Of a stretch of DNA of 8,412 nt, positions 1 through 6,580 are shown in pieces. Where the stretch lies: assembly GCA_946479805.1 (NCBI GenBank), contig CAMLHP010000094.1:1-8412 (forward strand), read 5' to 3'. Each line of letters begins with the position of its first letter. Position 1 is the first letter of the stretch. This stretch comes from an uncultured Gemmatimonadota bacterium (GTDB taxonomy: Bacteria; Gemmatimonadota; Gemmatimonadetes; Gemmatimonadales; GWC2-71-9). Both the position numbers and the translations under genes were made by a program. The notes beneath the pieces were generated by a model. That model worked only from the letters and a program-made list of their open reading frames with translations, did no database searches and was not told where the DNA came from.

Positions 1-397
1 CTCTCACGTCCACGCCCTGCTCCAGCAGGTTCTCCTGGAGGTTCTGCAGGCTCTCGAGGTTGTCGTCGAAGCGGCGAGCCTGGCTGTCGGCCACGAACAC
101 CACGCCGTCGGCTCCCTGGAGCACCAGCTTCCGGGTGGCGTTGTAGTAGCTCTGGCCCGGGACGGTGTACAACTGGAACCTCGTGGTGAAGCCGGAGATC
201 GACCCCAGGTCGATGGGAAGAAAATCGAAAAAGAGCGTGCGGTCACCGTGGGTCGCGAGCGACACCATCCGCCCCCGGCGCTTCTCCGGCACCCGCCCGA
301 AGATGTATTGCAGGTTGGTCGTCTTGCCGGACCTGCCCGGTCCGTAGTAGACGATCTTGCAGGTGATCTCGCGGGTGGTGAAGTTGACGAGCGACAT
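1..397 (-). CDS. mglA: MglA-type small Ras-like GTPase (3' end cut by window)
   Basis: The first 132 residues are visible and align without gaps, by memory, to Myxococcus MglA. They start [19 protein letters not shown], followed by a P-loop [10 protein letters not shown] (19-28; K25, T26). Next come [10 protein letters not shown] (52-61, holding the intrinsic arginine finger position R53) and [11 protein letters not shown] (72-82, with catalytic Gln82 and the family's VPGQ in place of a DxxG switch II). [10 protein letters not shown] follows at 97-106. About 60 residues including the NKxD guanine-specificity motif lie past the window. MglA-GTP marks the leading pole and drives type IV pilus and gliding motility in Myxococcus. 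The ATG at 397 lies one base after the mglB TGA, so expression is likely coupled. All visible catalytic positions are intact. Confidence 0.96.
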   Translation of the reverse strand, partial: MSLVNFTTREITCKIVYYGPGRSGKTTNLQYIFGRVPEKRRGRMVSLATHGDRTLFFDFLPIDLGSISGFTTRFQLYTVPGQSYYNATRKLVLQGADGVVFVADSQARRFDDNLESLQNLQENLLEQGVDVR

Positions 398-398
398 G

Positions 399-860
399 TC
401 AGCGTCCGAAGAGCGCGTGGAGGCTGGCGTTCAGCTCCCGCTCGAAGTTTTCGGCCAGCACGGGCGCCTGGGTTATCTCGGGTGGCGCCGCAGCGGCGAG
501 CTCGCGCACCAGTTCATCCCAGAAGAGCTGGACCAGCCCGACACTGGTCTCGCTGCCAAAAACAACCAGTCCCACCCATCTGCCCCGCGGAGTCTCGAAT
601 CCGGACAGGAGCATGCCCTGCTCGCTGCCCTGGTGCACCAGCGCGCCGAAGGCCTCCTGCTCCATGAGCCGCGCCACCTCGGTGGTGGAGGCCACGATGC
701 CTGCACCCAGCGCGGCCGCCGCCATGACATCGAGCGAGCGGGTGAATCCGTGCTGGGCCACCACCTGGCCGGCCGCGGTCATCAGCAGCACCACGCGCGC
801 CTCGCTCTCCACCAGGAACCGGTCCAGCGGCGGCCCGACCCACGGCTCGAGCGTCCGCAT
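399..860 (-). CDS. mglB: MglB-like roadblock protein, probable GTPase-activating partner of MglA
   Basis: The 153-residue length is close to Myxococcus MglB (about 159). The roadblock core is clear: [18 protein letters not shown] (21-38), the helix [21 protein letters not shown] (42-62, very like the MglB segment after its IDTTSL), the helix-to-strand region [19 protein letters not shown], then [18 protein letters not shown] (95-112). The latter parallels RVVLVVIFDNRTSLGLVRL of MglB. After a Pro-rich stretch the protein ends in [15 protein letters not shown], positioned like the C-terminal helix of MglB (which ends IDNLFSE). MglB is the GAP of MglA and sets it at one cell pole. The gene immediately precedes the mglA-type gene with a 1-base gap, the classic mglBA order. 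The ATG at 860 overlaps the upstream stop by one base. GAP activity itself is inferred from homology. Confidence 0.92.
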   Translation of the reverse strand: MRTLEPWVGPPLDRFLVESEARVVLLMTAAGQVVAQHGFTRSLDVMAAAALGAGIVASTTEVARLMEQEAFGALVHQGSEQGMLLSGFETPRGRWVGLVVFGSETSVGLVQLFWDELVRELAAAAPPEITQAPVLAENFERELNASLHALFGR

Positions 861-1210
861 CAGCCGAGACCCTGCGCCACGTCCAGCATCTCGAGGCGGG
901 CGAGGCCGATGTTGGCGTCGGTCTGGGTCACTGCAACCACGAGCAGCTCGGCAGCCGCGGCAGGAACGGCGAGCAGGCTGCCGCGCTCGGCATGGAGATG
1001 GAGGACCCGCGGCGGCTGGAGCCCCGCCTCCGCAGTGGTGCGGGCGAGCCGTCCGGCGAGGCTGGCGGCGAGTGCGGCCACCGCCCTGCCGTCCACGCCA
1101 TCCATTAGCGATTCCGCTACCACGAGCCCGTCCTCGGTGGACACAAGCATGGCGCCGCGCACTCCGCGCACCGCGCTTATGCGCCCCAGTTCGGCGTCGT
1201 AGCGGTTCAC
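860..1210 (-). CDS. Minimal roadblock/LC7 domain protein (116 aa)
   Basis: This is a stand-alone roadblock/LC7 protein of the usual minimal length (about 115-125). The fold order is visible: N-terminal helix (YDAELGRISAVRGV), strand hairpin GAMLVSTEDGLVVAE (19-33), a central helix after the GVDGRAVAALAASLAG turn (38-53), strands VLHLHAERGSLLAV and ELLVVAVTQ, then a final helix IGLARLEML. Such proteins form dimers that bind or regulate Ras/Arf-like GTPases of the MglA class. I chose the GTG at 1210 because it overlaps the upstream stop as GTGA, has GGAG 8 bases upstream, and starts just before the domain; the open frame to 1357 adds 49 low-complexity Arg/Gly/Pro residues inside the preceding gene. 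The stop overlaps the next ATG as TGATG. It lacks the C-terminal tail of MglB and could be an MglC-like partner or a heterodimer subunit; that assignment is inference. Confidence 0.9.
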   Translation of the reverse strand: MNRYDAELGRISAVRGVRGAMLVSTEDGLVVAESLMDGVDGRAVAALAASLAGRLARTTAEAGLQPPRVLHLHAERGSLLAVPAAAAELLVVAVTQTDANIGLARLEMLDVAQGLG

Positions 1211-2103
1211 GACGCGCGCTCCAGCCAGCGGCGGGCGGCGGCGGCGGCGCGATCCGCGATGACCGCCAGCCTTCCGGCCGTCACGCTCGCATCCCGCGAC
1301 GCGAGCAGGACCGTGTCGGCCGAGGGCGACGACAGGTGGAGGTTGCCCGGTCCGCATTCCGCCGAAAGCCGCTGCCAGTTTCCGAGGTCGAGCAGCCGCG
1401 CAGCCCGCGCGGCCTCGCGCGAAACACCGGAGAGGTGCGCCGCGATCGCATCCGCAACGTCGCGGCCGTCCTGATCGCGCAGGCCACCGCCGAGCCGGAG
1501 GCCGTTCACATCCAGCAGCAGCAATCCATCCCTGGCGCCCTCGAATCCCTCGAACAGTTCTGCCTCGGGCGGAATGTCGTCGCCCTCCTCCTCTTCCAGC
1601 TCGAAGGGGAGTCCTTCACTGCGCCGCGCGATGGGAGCGCGGGGCTCCGGGCGCTGGGGCGAGGCTGGAACCGCGTTCCCGCCACTGCTGCCGGGCGCCT
1701 CACCGGCCAGCGTCGCGCGGACTGTGGCAATGGCGCGCGAGAGGCCGGGCTCGTCGCTCCTGGCGCGCGCCATCTCGAGGTGCCGCAACGCGCGGGGCAG
1801 GTCTCCGGCGCGGTAATAGAGGAACCCGAGGCCCTTGTGGGCGCCGAGGTGGCTGGGATCGCGCTGCAGCGCGTCCATCCAGGCATCGAACGCCGCCTCG
1901 CCGTCGCCGAGGTCGCTGTGGATCCGGGCGGCGAGGTCGCGGGCGTCCGCGAGCTCGGGATAGCGGGCCATGCCCGACTCGGCCACCCGCAGCGCCGCCT
2001 GGAACTGGCCGCGGCGGCGCAGCGTCTCCCCCAGGTCGAGAAAGACCAGGCTCGCGGGATCTGCAACCAGCTCCGCGGTCATCGCGCGGATCGACTCACT
2101 CAT
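1207..2103 (-). CDS. TPR protein with C-terminal roadblock/LC7-like domain
   Basis: The protein has 298 residues from the chosen start. Residues about 17-118 form three TPR units (for example FLDLGETLRRRGQF and GLGFLYYRAGDLPRALRHLE). A Pro/Ala-rich and then strongly acidic linker (119-188) contains FELEEEEGDDIPPEAELF. The last 110 residues (about 189-290) read as a divergent roadblock/LC7 domain: strand plus hairpin GLLLLDVNGLRLGGG, a helix DVADAIAAHLSGVSREAARA, strands near GNLHLSS and TVLLASRD, and a final helix. Roadblock domains dimerise and bind MglA-type GTPases as GAP or regulatory partners. The TPR part could recruit it to the scaffold and PATAN proteins encoded just upstream. The ATG at 2103 is favoured by GAGGA 6 bases upstream. 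The gene ends in a GTGA overlap with the next gene. TPR content is clear; the roadblock call is by pattern and would benefit from a profile search. Confidence 0.85.
   Translation of the reverse strand: MSESIRAMTAELVADPASLVFLDLGETLRRRGQFQAALRVAESGMARYPELADARDLAARIHSDLGDGEAAFDAWMDALQRDPSHLGAHKGLGFLYYRAGDLPRALRHLEMARARSDEPGLSRAIATVRATLAGEAPGSSGGNAVPASPQRPEPRAPIARRSEGLPFELEEEEGDDIPPEAELFEGFEGARDGLLLLDVNGLRLGGGLRDQDGRDVADAIAAHLSGVSREAARAARLLDLGNWQRLSAECGPGNLHLSSPSADTVLLASRDASVTAGRLAVIADRAAAAARRWLERAS
1219..1222 (-). promoter_or_regulatory. Ribosome binding site deciding the GTG start at 1210
   Basis: GGAG lies 8 bases before the GTG at 1210, within the last codons of the TPR-roadblock gene. It supports GTG initiation in a four-base GTGA overlap with that gene's stop. 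Confidence 0.6.
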
Positions 2104-3250
2104 GCGCATTCCTCATGGCTCGTCCCAGCGTTCGCGCCGCGGCGCGCAGCTCGCTGACCCAGCCTCCTTTCGCATCCTCGTCAGCGGGACGGAGCGGAAG
2201 CCTGCTCCACGCATCCCAGCTGTCCACTGCTTCCTCGAATCGCCCGTCGCCGGCCAGCGCCATACCCAGAAGCCGACGCGCTGTTGCGTCGCCGGGAGCG
2301 AGCCGCAGCGCCTGCTCCAGCGCGGCGGCCGCGTCCGCCGGGCGCCCCGCCGCGAGCAGCACCCGTCCCAGCGAGACGTAGAGCGAGGGATGCTCGCCCA
2401 GTGACAGTGCGGCCGCCTCCTGCACGGCACCAAGCGCCTGCTGCGTGTTTCCTGCTATCAGGTACGCTTCGGCCCGGGCCAGCAGGTCCGCCACGTCGCC
2501 GTGCTCGGGTTTCGGATCCGGCATCGCCTTCGGGTCATCGACCGCAACCACTCCGGCAGCGGCGAGGCCGAAGAGCGTGCGCGCCACCTCGAAGTCCGAG
2601 CGCGACAGGTGTTCGGCCACGGCCCGCACGTTCCGCTCCCCATCCACTGCCGCCAGCACTTCCCATTCGGCGGGCAGCAGGTCCATCGGGCCGGCATCGT
2701 GCTCATCCGGCGAAATCAGCCGCGGTACCACTTCGAGATGGGGAATCCGGGCCTCGATCCGGCTCCACTCGTCAATCCGCCGGGCAGCTTCCATCAGCAG
2801 CGCCTCGGTGGGAATCCTCACCACTGCCTGCGCCGGAACTTCATCGAGCGGCGCCTCGGTGAAGGAGAAGTGTCCTTCGGACCAGTTCATCAGCTCGAAG
2901 ATGACTTCCTCGACCTGCTCCCGGACGTAGCGGTCAAGGTCGCGCTGGTTGACGGCGCCGATTCCCACCAGGATCTCGCCCAGGCGGCGCCCATCGCCAG
3001 TCGCCTGCATGTCGCGGGCGCGTTCCAGGTCCGAGTCCGAGACCTTCCCCACCCTGAGCAGCAATGCGCCGAGCGGATGCGGATTGCTCTCGATCGATGC
3101 GGCGACCACCTTGCCGTCGTCGAAGTAGACCGTGCCGCCGTTCTGGCGCAGCTCGGATCGCACCCGGAGGATGCCCGACTTCCGCGCCAGGTCGAGCAGC
3201 TGGAATACATCGTGGATGCCGAGTTCGCGAAGCGGTCCCTCGATGGGCAT
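2096..3250 (-). CDS. PATAN (DUF4388) domain protein with winged-helix-like and TPR regions
   Basis: The N-terminus (about 1-135) matches the PATAN/DUF4388 pattern first noted in cyanobacterial PatA: GPLRELGIHDVFQLLDLARK, then SGILRVRSE, then VYFDDGKVVAA (41-51), then GALLLRVGKVS (61-71). A second helical part contains LGEILVGIGAVNQRDLDRYV and the typical FELMNWSEGHFSF end (118-130). Residues about 190-238 resemble a winged-helix fold (LLPAEWEVLAAVDGERNV, then LFGLAAAGVV). Residues about 252-350 hold two or three TPR-like units. I see no receiver domain, though PATAN is often fused to one. PATAN proteins act in signalling and, in cyanobacterial phototaxis, in control of type IV pili; the exact ligand is not generally known. 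The ATG at 3250 is 3 bases after the upstream TGA and in the same frame. The 3' end overlaps the next gene by 8 bases. A role as an adaptor between the chemosensory and GTPase parts is inferred. Confidence 0.9.
   Translation of the reverse strand: MPIEGPLRELGIHDVFQLLDLARKSGILRVRSELRQNGGTVYFDDGKVVAASIESNPHPLGALLLRVGKVSDSDLERARDMQATGDGRRLGEILVGIGAVNQRDLDRYVREQVEEVIFELMNWSEGHFSFTEAPLDEVPAQAVVRIPTEALLMEAARRIDEWSRIEARIPHLEVVPRLISPDEHDAGPMDLLPAEWEVLAAVDGERNVRAVAEHLSRSDFEVARTLFGLAAAGVVAVDDPKAMPDPKPEHGDVADLLARAEAYLIAGNTQQALGAVQEAAALSLGEHPSLYVSLGRVLLAAGRPADAAAALEQALRLAPGDATARRLLGMALAGDGRFEEAVDSWDAWSRLPLRPADEDAKGGWVSELRAAARTLGRAMRNAHE
2110..2114 (-). promoter_or_regulatory. Ribosome binding site of the TPR-roadblock gene
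   Basis: GAGGA on the minus strand, inside the 3' end of the PATAN gene, stands 6 bases before the ATG at 2103. The alternative in-frame ATG at 2109 directly abuts this element, so 2103 is preferred as the start. Confidence 0.65.
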
Positions 3251-3253
3251 GGC

Positions 3254-5935
3254 TCAGCCCCCCCGCTCGGCCAGGATGTGCTCGAGATCGCGCGCCGACC
3301 GCGCCCGGGAGCGCGCCTCGATCGCGAGGGGACCGGCCGGCTCCAGCTGGATCACGCGGTCCCATGCCTCGACGGCCTCGCGGAACTGCCGCACGCGCGC
3401 CAGAGCCGCCGCGCGGTGGAACAGGGCATCCACGTGGTCGGGCACGAAGCGCAGCACCCTGTCAAAGGCCTCGAGCGCGGAGCCGGTGCGGCCGTCGTCC
3501 AGCAGGGCGCGGCCCAGCAGCGCGAGCGCATCGAAGTCGTACGGATCCGTCTCCAGCACCGGCACCATGAACGACACCGCCGCGCGGGGCGACTCGGTGC
3601 GGCGCAGGAGATCGCCGAGCGCGAGCTGGGCGGGCGAGTACGTAGGCAGCAGCTGCAAGGCGCGCTGGTACGCAGCCTGCGCCGCGGACGTATTCCCCCG
3701 GCTCTCCTCCAGCGCGCCCAGCTCGCGCCATACCTGCACCAGTCCCGCGTCTATCTGCAGCGCCAGCTGGCAGGCTTCGAGTGCAGCCTGGGTGTCGCCC
3801 ATCCGGACCGCGATGGCGGCCTGCAGCTGGTAAAGCTCCGGGCGACCAGGTGCCACTTCCAGCGCATGACGCACCAGGCGCAGCGCGCTCCGTTCGTCAT
3901 CCGCCGCGAGGTGGGCTCGGGCGCACGCCACCAGCGATTCCGGATCGCGGGGACGAAGCCGTTCCAGCCGGGCAGCGAGGTCCACCGCCTCGGCGCCGCG
4001 GTCGAGCGCGGCCAGCGAACGGATCTCGCCCAGCAGGGCGTCGCCATCATCGGGAAGCGCCGCCCGCGCGTCGCGGAAGCGCTCCAGTGCCTCACCGTGC
4101 AGCCCGCGCCGGGCGAAGATGTCACCCATGAGCGTCGCCACCCGGGCGGGTTCGGCCCCGCGCGCGCGGGCCCGCCCCAGCTCGGCAGTGGCCAGCTCCA
4201 GCAGCCCCTTGGCCACATAGTCGCGCGCCAGGGCCAGCGGGTCGTCAGCGGCAGGTTCCGCCGATTCCGCGTGCCCCGACGGTGTGAGGTCCGTGAAGAG
4301 ATCCTCGAGCGCCTCAGGATCGAACTCGAACTCGCCTGCCAGCTGCTCGCCAGCAACGTCGCCCGCCAACTCGGGCATGACCCCGATCGTCGGATCCTCA
4401 TACTGCAGGTCGAGCGCGAGGGTGTACTTCTGCGGCACGTAGAACGGCTCCAGCTCGAGCGCGCGGCGAGTCTCCCGCAGCGCGCCGTCGTAATCACCCA
4501 GCTGGCTCAGCGTGAAGCTGAGGTTGTAATGGGCGGCCGCGAGGTCGGGGTCGGCCTCCACGGCCCGCTGAAACGCGGTGCGTGCCTCGGAGTAGCGATG
4601 CAGTTCCATCAGAACCAGTCCGACACCATTCCACGCCAGCGCGCTGCCAGGCTGGTCCGCCAGCACGCCCCGGTAGTGCTCGAGGGCCGACTGGAGTTCG
4701 TGCCGCTGGAGGTGGAGCAGCGCGAGGTTGAGCCGGACTGCCGGTGGCAGGCTGCCGGCCTGCAGCGCGCGACGGAAGGTGGCGAGGGCGAGGTCTCCCT
4801 CGCCGTGCGCTGCGTGGAGCACGGCCAGGTTGTTCCACGCTATCGAATAGCCGGGATCCAGATCAACCGAGCGCAGGTAGGACTCCTCGGCCGCCTCCCG
4901 CTGGCCCAGCTGCTGGAGACAGACCCCGCGCTCGCTCCAGAGCTTGGGCGAATCGGGGTCCTCGCGGGTCAGCTCGTCGTAGCGCTCGAGCGCGGACGGC
5001 AGCTCCCGCCGAAGCAGCTCCACTTCGGCCATGGCCTGAAGCACCAGCCGGCGGTCCTCGCCGGCGTCGAGCGCCAGCCGGTACTCGCGCAGCGCCTCCA
5101 CCAAATAGCCCTTCTGGCGAAAGGCGAGCCCGAGGTTGAAGTGCGCCAGCGCCGCATCGGGCACCGGGAGCGGAGCATCCCCCACCATGTCCTGGTCGCC
5201 GCGCGGGTGCGCGAGATCGCCCAGCGACAGGTTGGCCTGGGCCCGGCTCAGCGAGGGATTGAGCGCTATGGCGCGGCGCGCAGCGGCGCGAGCTTCCTCG
5301 TGGCGGCCCATGTCGCCGAGGACGAATGCCAGCAGGTAGTGCGCGTCGGCGTAGTCGGGGTTCCGGGCGATGGCAGCTTCGAGCTCGGCCAGGGCCGGAT
5401 CGTTCAGCCCCCGGTTGTATAGCGCCTCGCCGTGGGAGAACCGCGCAACCGCACTGTCCGGTTCGATCCGGCAGGCGCGGGCAAACCACTCAGTCGCATT
5501 CTCGACCCGTCCGCGCGCGTGCTCTGCCCTGCCCAGCTGCAGCATCGCGGCCGTGTCCCTGGGCCGGTGCGCCAGCAGCGCCTCGTACTCGGCGACGGCC
5601 AGGTCGTAATCACGGAGGGACGCGTAGGCGCGTGCGAGCTCCCAGCGGGCGTCGCGGTCATCGGGTGCCTGCCGCAGCCGGTCGTGCAGTTCAGCGACCT
5701 GGCGCTCGAAGTGGCCATTCTCGCGCCACGCGATCTCGAGGTTGGTGCGGGCCACCGCCATGCGGGGGTCGAGCTCGAGCGCTCGCTGAAACTCGGCGAT
5801 GGCCTCCGCGGCCATCCCCTTCTGGTGGTAAAGCACGCCGAGATTGTTGTGCGCGCCCGCGTCCGCGGCGTCGATCCGTCGCGCAAACGACCGGAGCGCC
5901 GCAAGATCTCGTTCGGACAGCACGGGCGCCGGCAT
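3254..5935 (-). CDS. Large TPR-repeat scaffold protein (893 aa)
   Basis: The protein is almost entirely tetratricopeptide repeats, helix-turn-helix units of about 34 residues that bind other proteins. By eye I count roughly 20 units in two blocks: about residues 26-505 (13 or so, slightly irregular near 229-257) and about 565-866 (9 or so). Recurrent signatures are visible, such as AHNNLGVLYHQKG, AWNNLAVLHAAHG, AHYNLSFTLSQLGDY and ALLGRALLDDGR. The blocks are separated by an acidic non-TPR linker at about 510-565 that contains FDPEALEDLFTDL. I see no signal peptide, membrane segment or catalytic domain, so it is probably cytoplasmic. The ATG at 5935 lies 12 bases after the cheC TAG and in the same frame; the Shine-Dalgarno is weak, suggesting translational coupling. 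Its place between CheA/CheC and the PATAN and roadblock genes suggests a scaffold joining the kinase module to the GTPase module, but the partner proteins are unknown. Confidence 0.93.
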   Translation of the reverse strand: MPAPVLSERDLAALRSFARRIDAADAGAHNNLGVLYHQKGMAAEAIAEFQRALELDPRMAVARTNLEIAWRENGHFERQVAELHDRLRQAPDDRDARWELARAYASLRDYDLAVAEYEALLAHRPRDTAAMLQLGRAEHARGRVENATEWFARACRIEPDSAVARFSHGEALYNRGLNDPALAELEAAIARNPDYADAHYLLAFVLGDMGRHEEARAAARRAIALNPSLSRAQANLSLGDLAHPRGDQDMVGDAPLPVPDAALAHFNLGLAFRQKGYLVEALREYRLALDAGEDRRLVLQAMAEVELLRRELPSALERYDELTREDPDSPKLWSERGVCLQQLGQREAAEESYLRSVDLDPGYSIAWNNLAVLHAAHGEGDLALATFRRALQAGSLPPAVRLNLALLHLQRHELQSALEHYRGVLADQPGSALAWNGVGLVLMELHRYSEARTAFQRAVEADPDLAAAHYNLSFTLSQLGDYDGALRETRRALELEPFYVPQKYTLALDLQYEDPTIGVMPELAGDVAGEQLAGEFEFDPEALEDLFTDLTPSGHAESAEPAADDPLALARDYVAKGLLELATAELGRARARGAEPARVATLMGDIFARRGLHGEALERFRDARAALPDDGDALLGEIRSLAALDRGAEAVDLAARLERLRPRDPESLVACARAHLAADDERSALRLVRHALEVAPGRPELYQLQAAIAVRMGDTQAALEACQLALQIDAGLVQVWRELGALEESRGNTSAAQAAYQRALQLLPTYSPAQLALGDLLRRTESPRAAVSFMVPVLETDPYDFDALALLGRALLDDGRTGSALEAFDRVLRFVPDHVDALFHRAAALARVRQFREAVEAWDRVIQLEPAGPLAIEARSRARSARDLEHILAERGG
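3258..3264 (-). promoter_or_regulatory. G7 run, possible ribosome binding site of the PATAN-TPR gene
   Basis: Seven consecutive G on the minus strand lie at the end of the TPR scaffold gene, 7 bases before the next ATG at 3250. Spacing suits a G-rich Shine-Dalgarno element. The run also encodes the last Arg-Gly-Gly of the upstream protein, so codon constraint is an alternative explanation. Confidence 0.35.
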
Positions 5936-5947
5936 CTCGCTGCGCCC

Positions 5948-6568
5948 CTAGGGAAGGCGAATGGCGTCGAAGATGGCCCGCAGCGACGGCAGGTCCGGCA
6001 GCAGCAGGAAATGCCCCTCGAAGCGGTCCTTGCCGCCGCCCACCTGGAAGGAAGTCTCCACGCAGAAGACGTACTCGCGCTCGGCCCCGAAGTTGAGGTA
6101 GGCGCTGGTCAGGATGGCGGCGCACTGGTCGACCTCGAGTGCCGGCACCGACGGCACCAGCATCATGCCCATGAAGTCGCTCAGCGCATTCATGTACGCG
6201 CTGACCAGGATGTTGCCCACTTCCTTGAGGCCCGACTGCTCCATGGCGCCGAATTCGGTGGTGGTGCCCTCGGGACGTCCCAGCAGGGTGTCACAGAGCT
6301 GGCGGGCCGAGCCGTCGGGGAAGAGGATCATGGTGCGGCCGGTGAGGTCGCCCATCATCTGCATCAGCACCGCGGCCATGACCTGATCGGGAGGGCCAAG
6401 GAGCTCGGCAACTTCCTCGAGGGCGCGCACGTTGACCTCGGGAACGCTGATCATGATGGTGCGATGAGTCATCTGCGAGAGCGCGGTCGCGGCGTGTCCC
6501 GCCCCGATGTTCGCGACTTCCCGCAGGGCGTCCATCTGCAACGCCTTCAGGTCCCGGACGTCATCCAT
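5948..6568 (-). CDS. cheC: CheC-type CheY-P phosphatase
   Basis: CheC proteins dephosphorylate CheY-P and often pair with the deamidase CheD in adaptation. The 206-residue length matches the usual CheC (about 205-210). Two pseudo-symmetric active-site helices are visible, each with the family Glu/Asn pair: D-A-L-R-E-V-A-N (E17, N20) and S-G-L-K-E-V-G-N (E116, N119). Both sites therefore look catalytically competent, unlike CheX, which has one. There is no FliY/FliN-like C-terminal extension, so it is not a flagellar-switch FliY. The ATG at 6568 lies 12 bases after the cheA stop and has a GGGGA Shine-Dalgarno 4 bases upstream, which supports this start. No cheD or cheY is in the window, so its substrate must be encoded elsewhere. 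Placement directly after cheA argues that it belongs to this chemosensory pathway. Confidence 0.95.
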   Translation of the reverse strand: MDDVRDLKALQMDALREVANIGAGHAATALSQMTHRTIMISVPEVNVRALEEVAELLGPPDQVMAAVLMQMMGDLTGRTMILFPDGSARQLCDTLLGRPEGTTTEFGAMEQSGLKEVGNILVSAYMNALSDFMGMMLVPSVPALEVDQCAAILTSAYLNFGAEREYVFCVETSFQVGGGKDRFEGHFLLLPDLPSLRAIFDAIRLP

Positions 6569-6572
6569 GCGA

Positions 6573-6577
6573 TCCCC
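6573..6577 (-). promoter_or_regulatory. Ribosome binding site of cheC
   Basis: GGGGA on the minus strand sits 4 bases before the cheC ATG, in the 12-base gap after the cheA TGA. It supports the ATG at 6568 as the start and re-initiation by ribosomes finishing cheA. Confidence 0.6.
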
Positions 6578-6580
6578 GGT

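Noticed and set aside
1211..1357. Upstream extension of the minimal roadblock gene to an ATG at 1357
   Set aside because: The extra 49 residues are Arg/Gly/Pro-rich out-of-frame reading of the TPR-roadblock gene; the GTG at 1210 has a Shine-Dalgarno and the usual stop-start overlap.
2104..2109. ATG at 2109 as start of the TPR-roadblock gene
   Set aside because: The GAGGA element directly abuts this ATG, leaving no spacing, while the ATG at 2103 has a normal 6-base spacing. The choice changes only two residues.
613..2157. A 514-codon open frame on the plus strand
   Set aside because: It is antisense to the mglB-like, roadblock and TPR-roadblock genes, with low-complexity Arg/Ala/Pro content and no recognisable motif.
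2501..5422. A 973-codon open frame on the plus strand
   Set aside because: It lies antisense to the clearly coding TPR and PATAN genes. High-GC codon bias with few stops in the complementary frame explains it. Its translation is rich in Arg, Gln, His and Gly and shows no domain.
3254..5935. Possible DNA tandem repeat array in the TPR gene
   Set aside because: The repetition is at protein level only (degenerate TPR units); I see no near-identical DNA repeats that would suggest recent duplication.
5936..5947. Possible promoter or terminator between cheC and the TPR gene
   Set aside because: The gap is only 12 bases, with no hairpin or promoter elements visible; the same holds for the other gaps.
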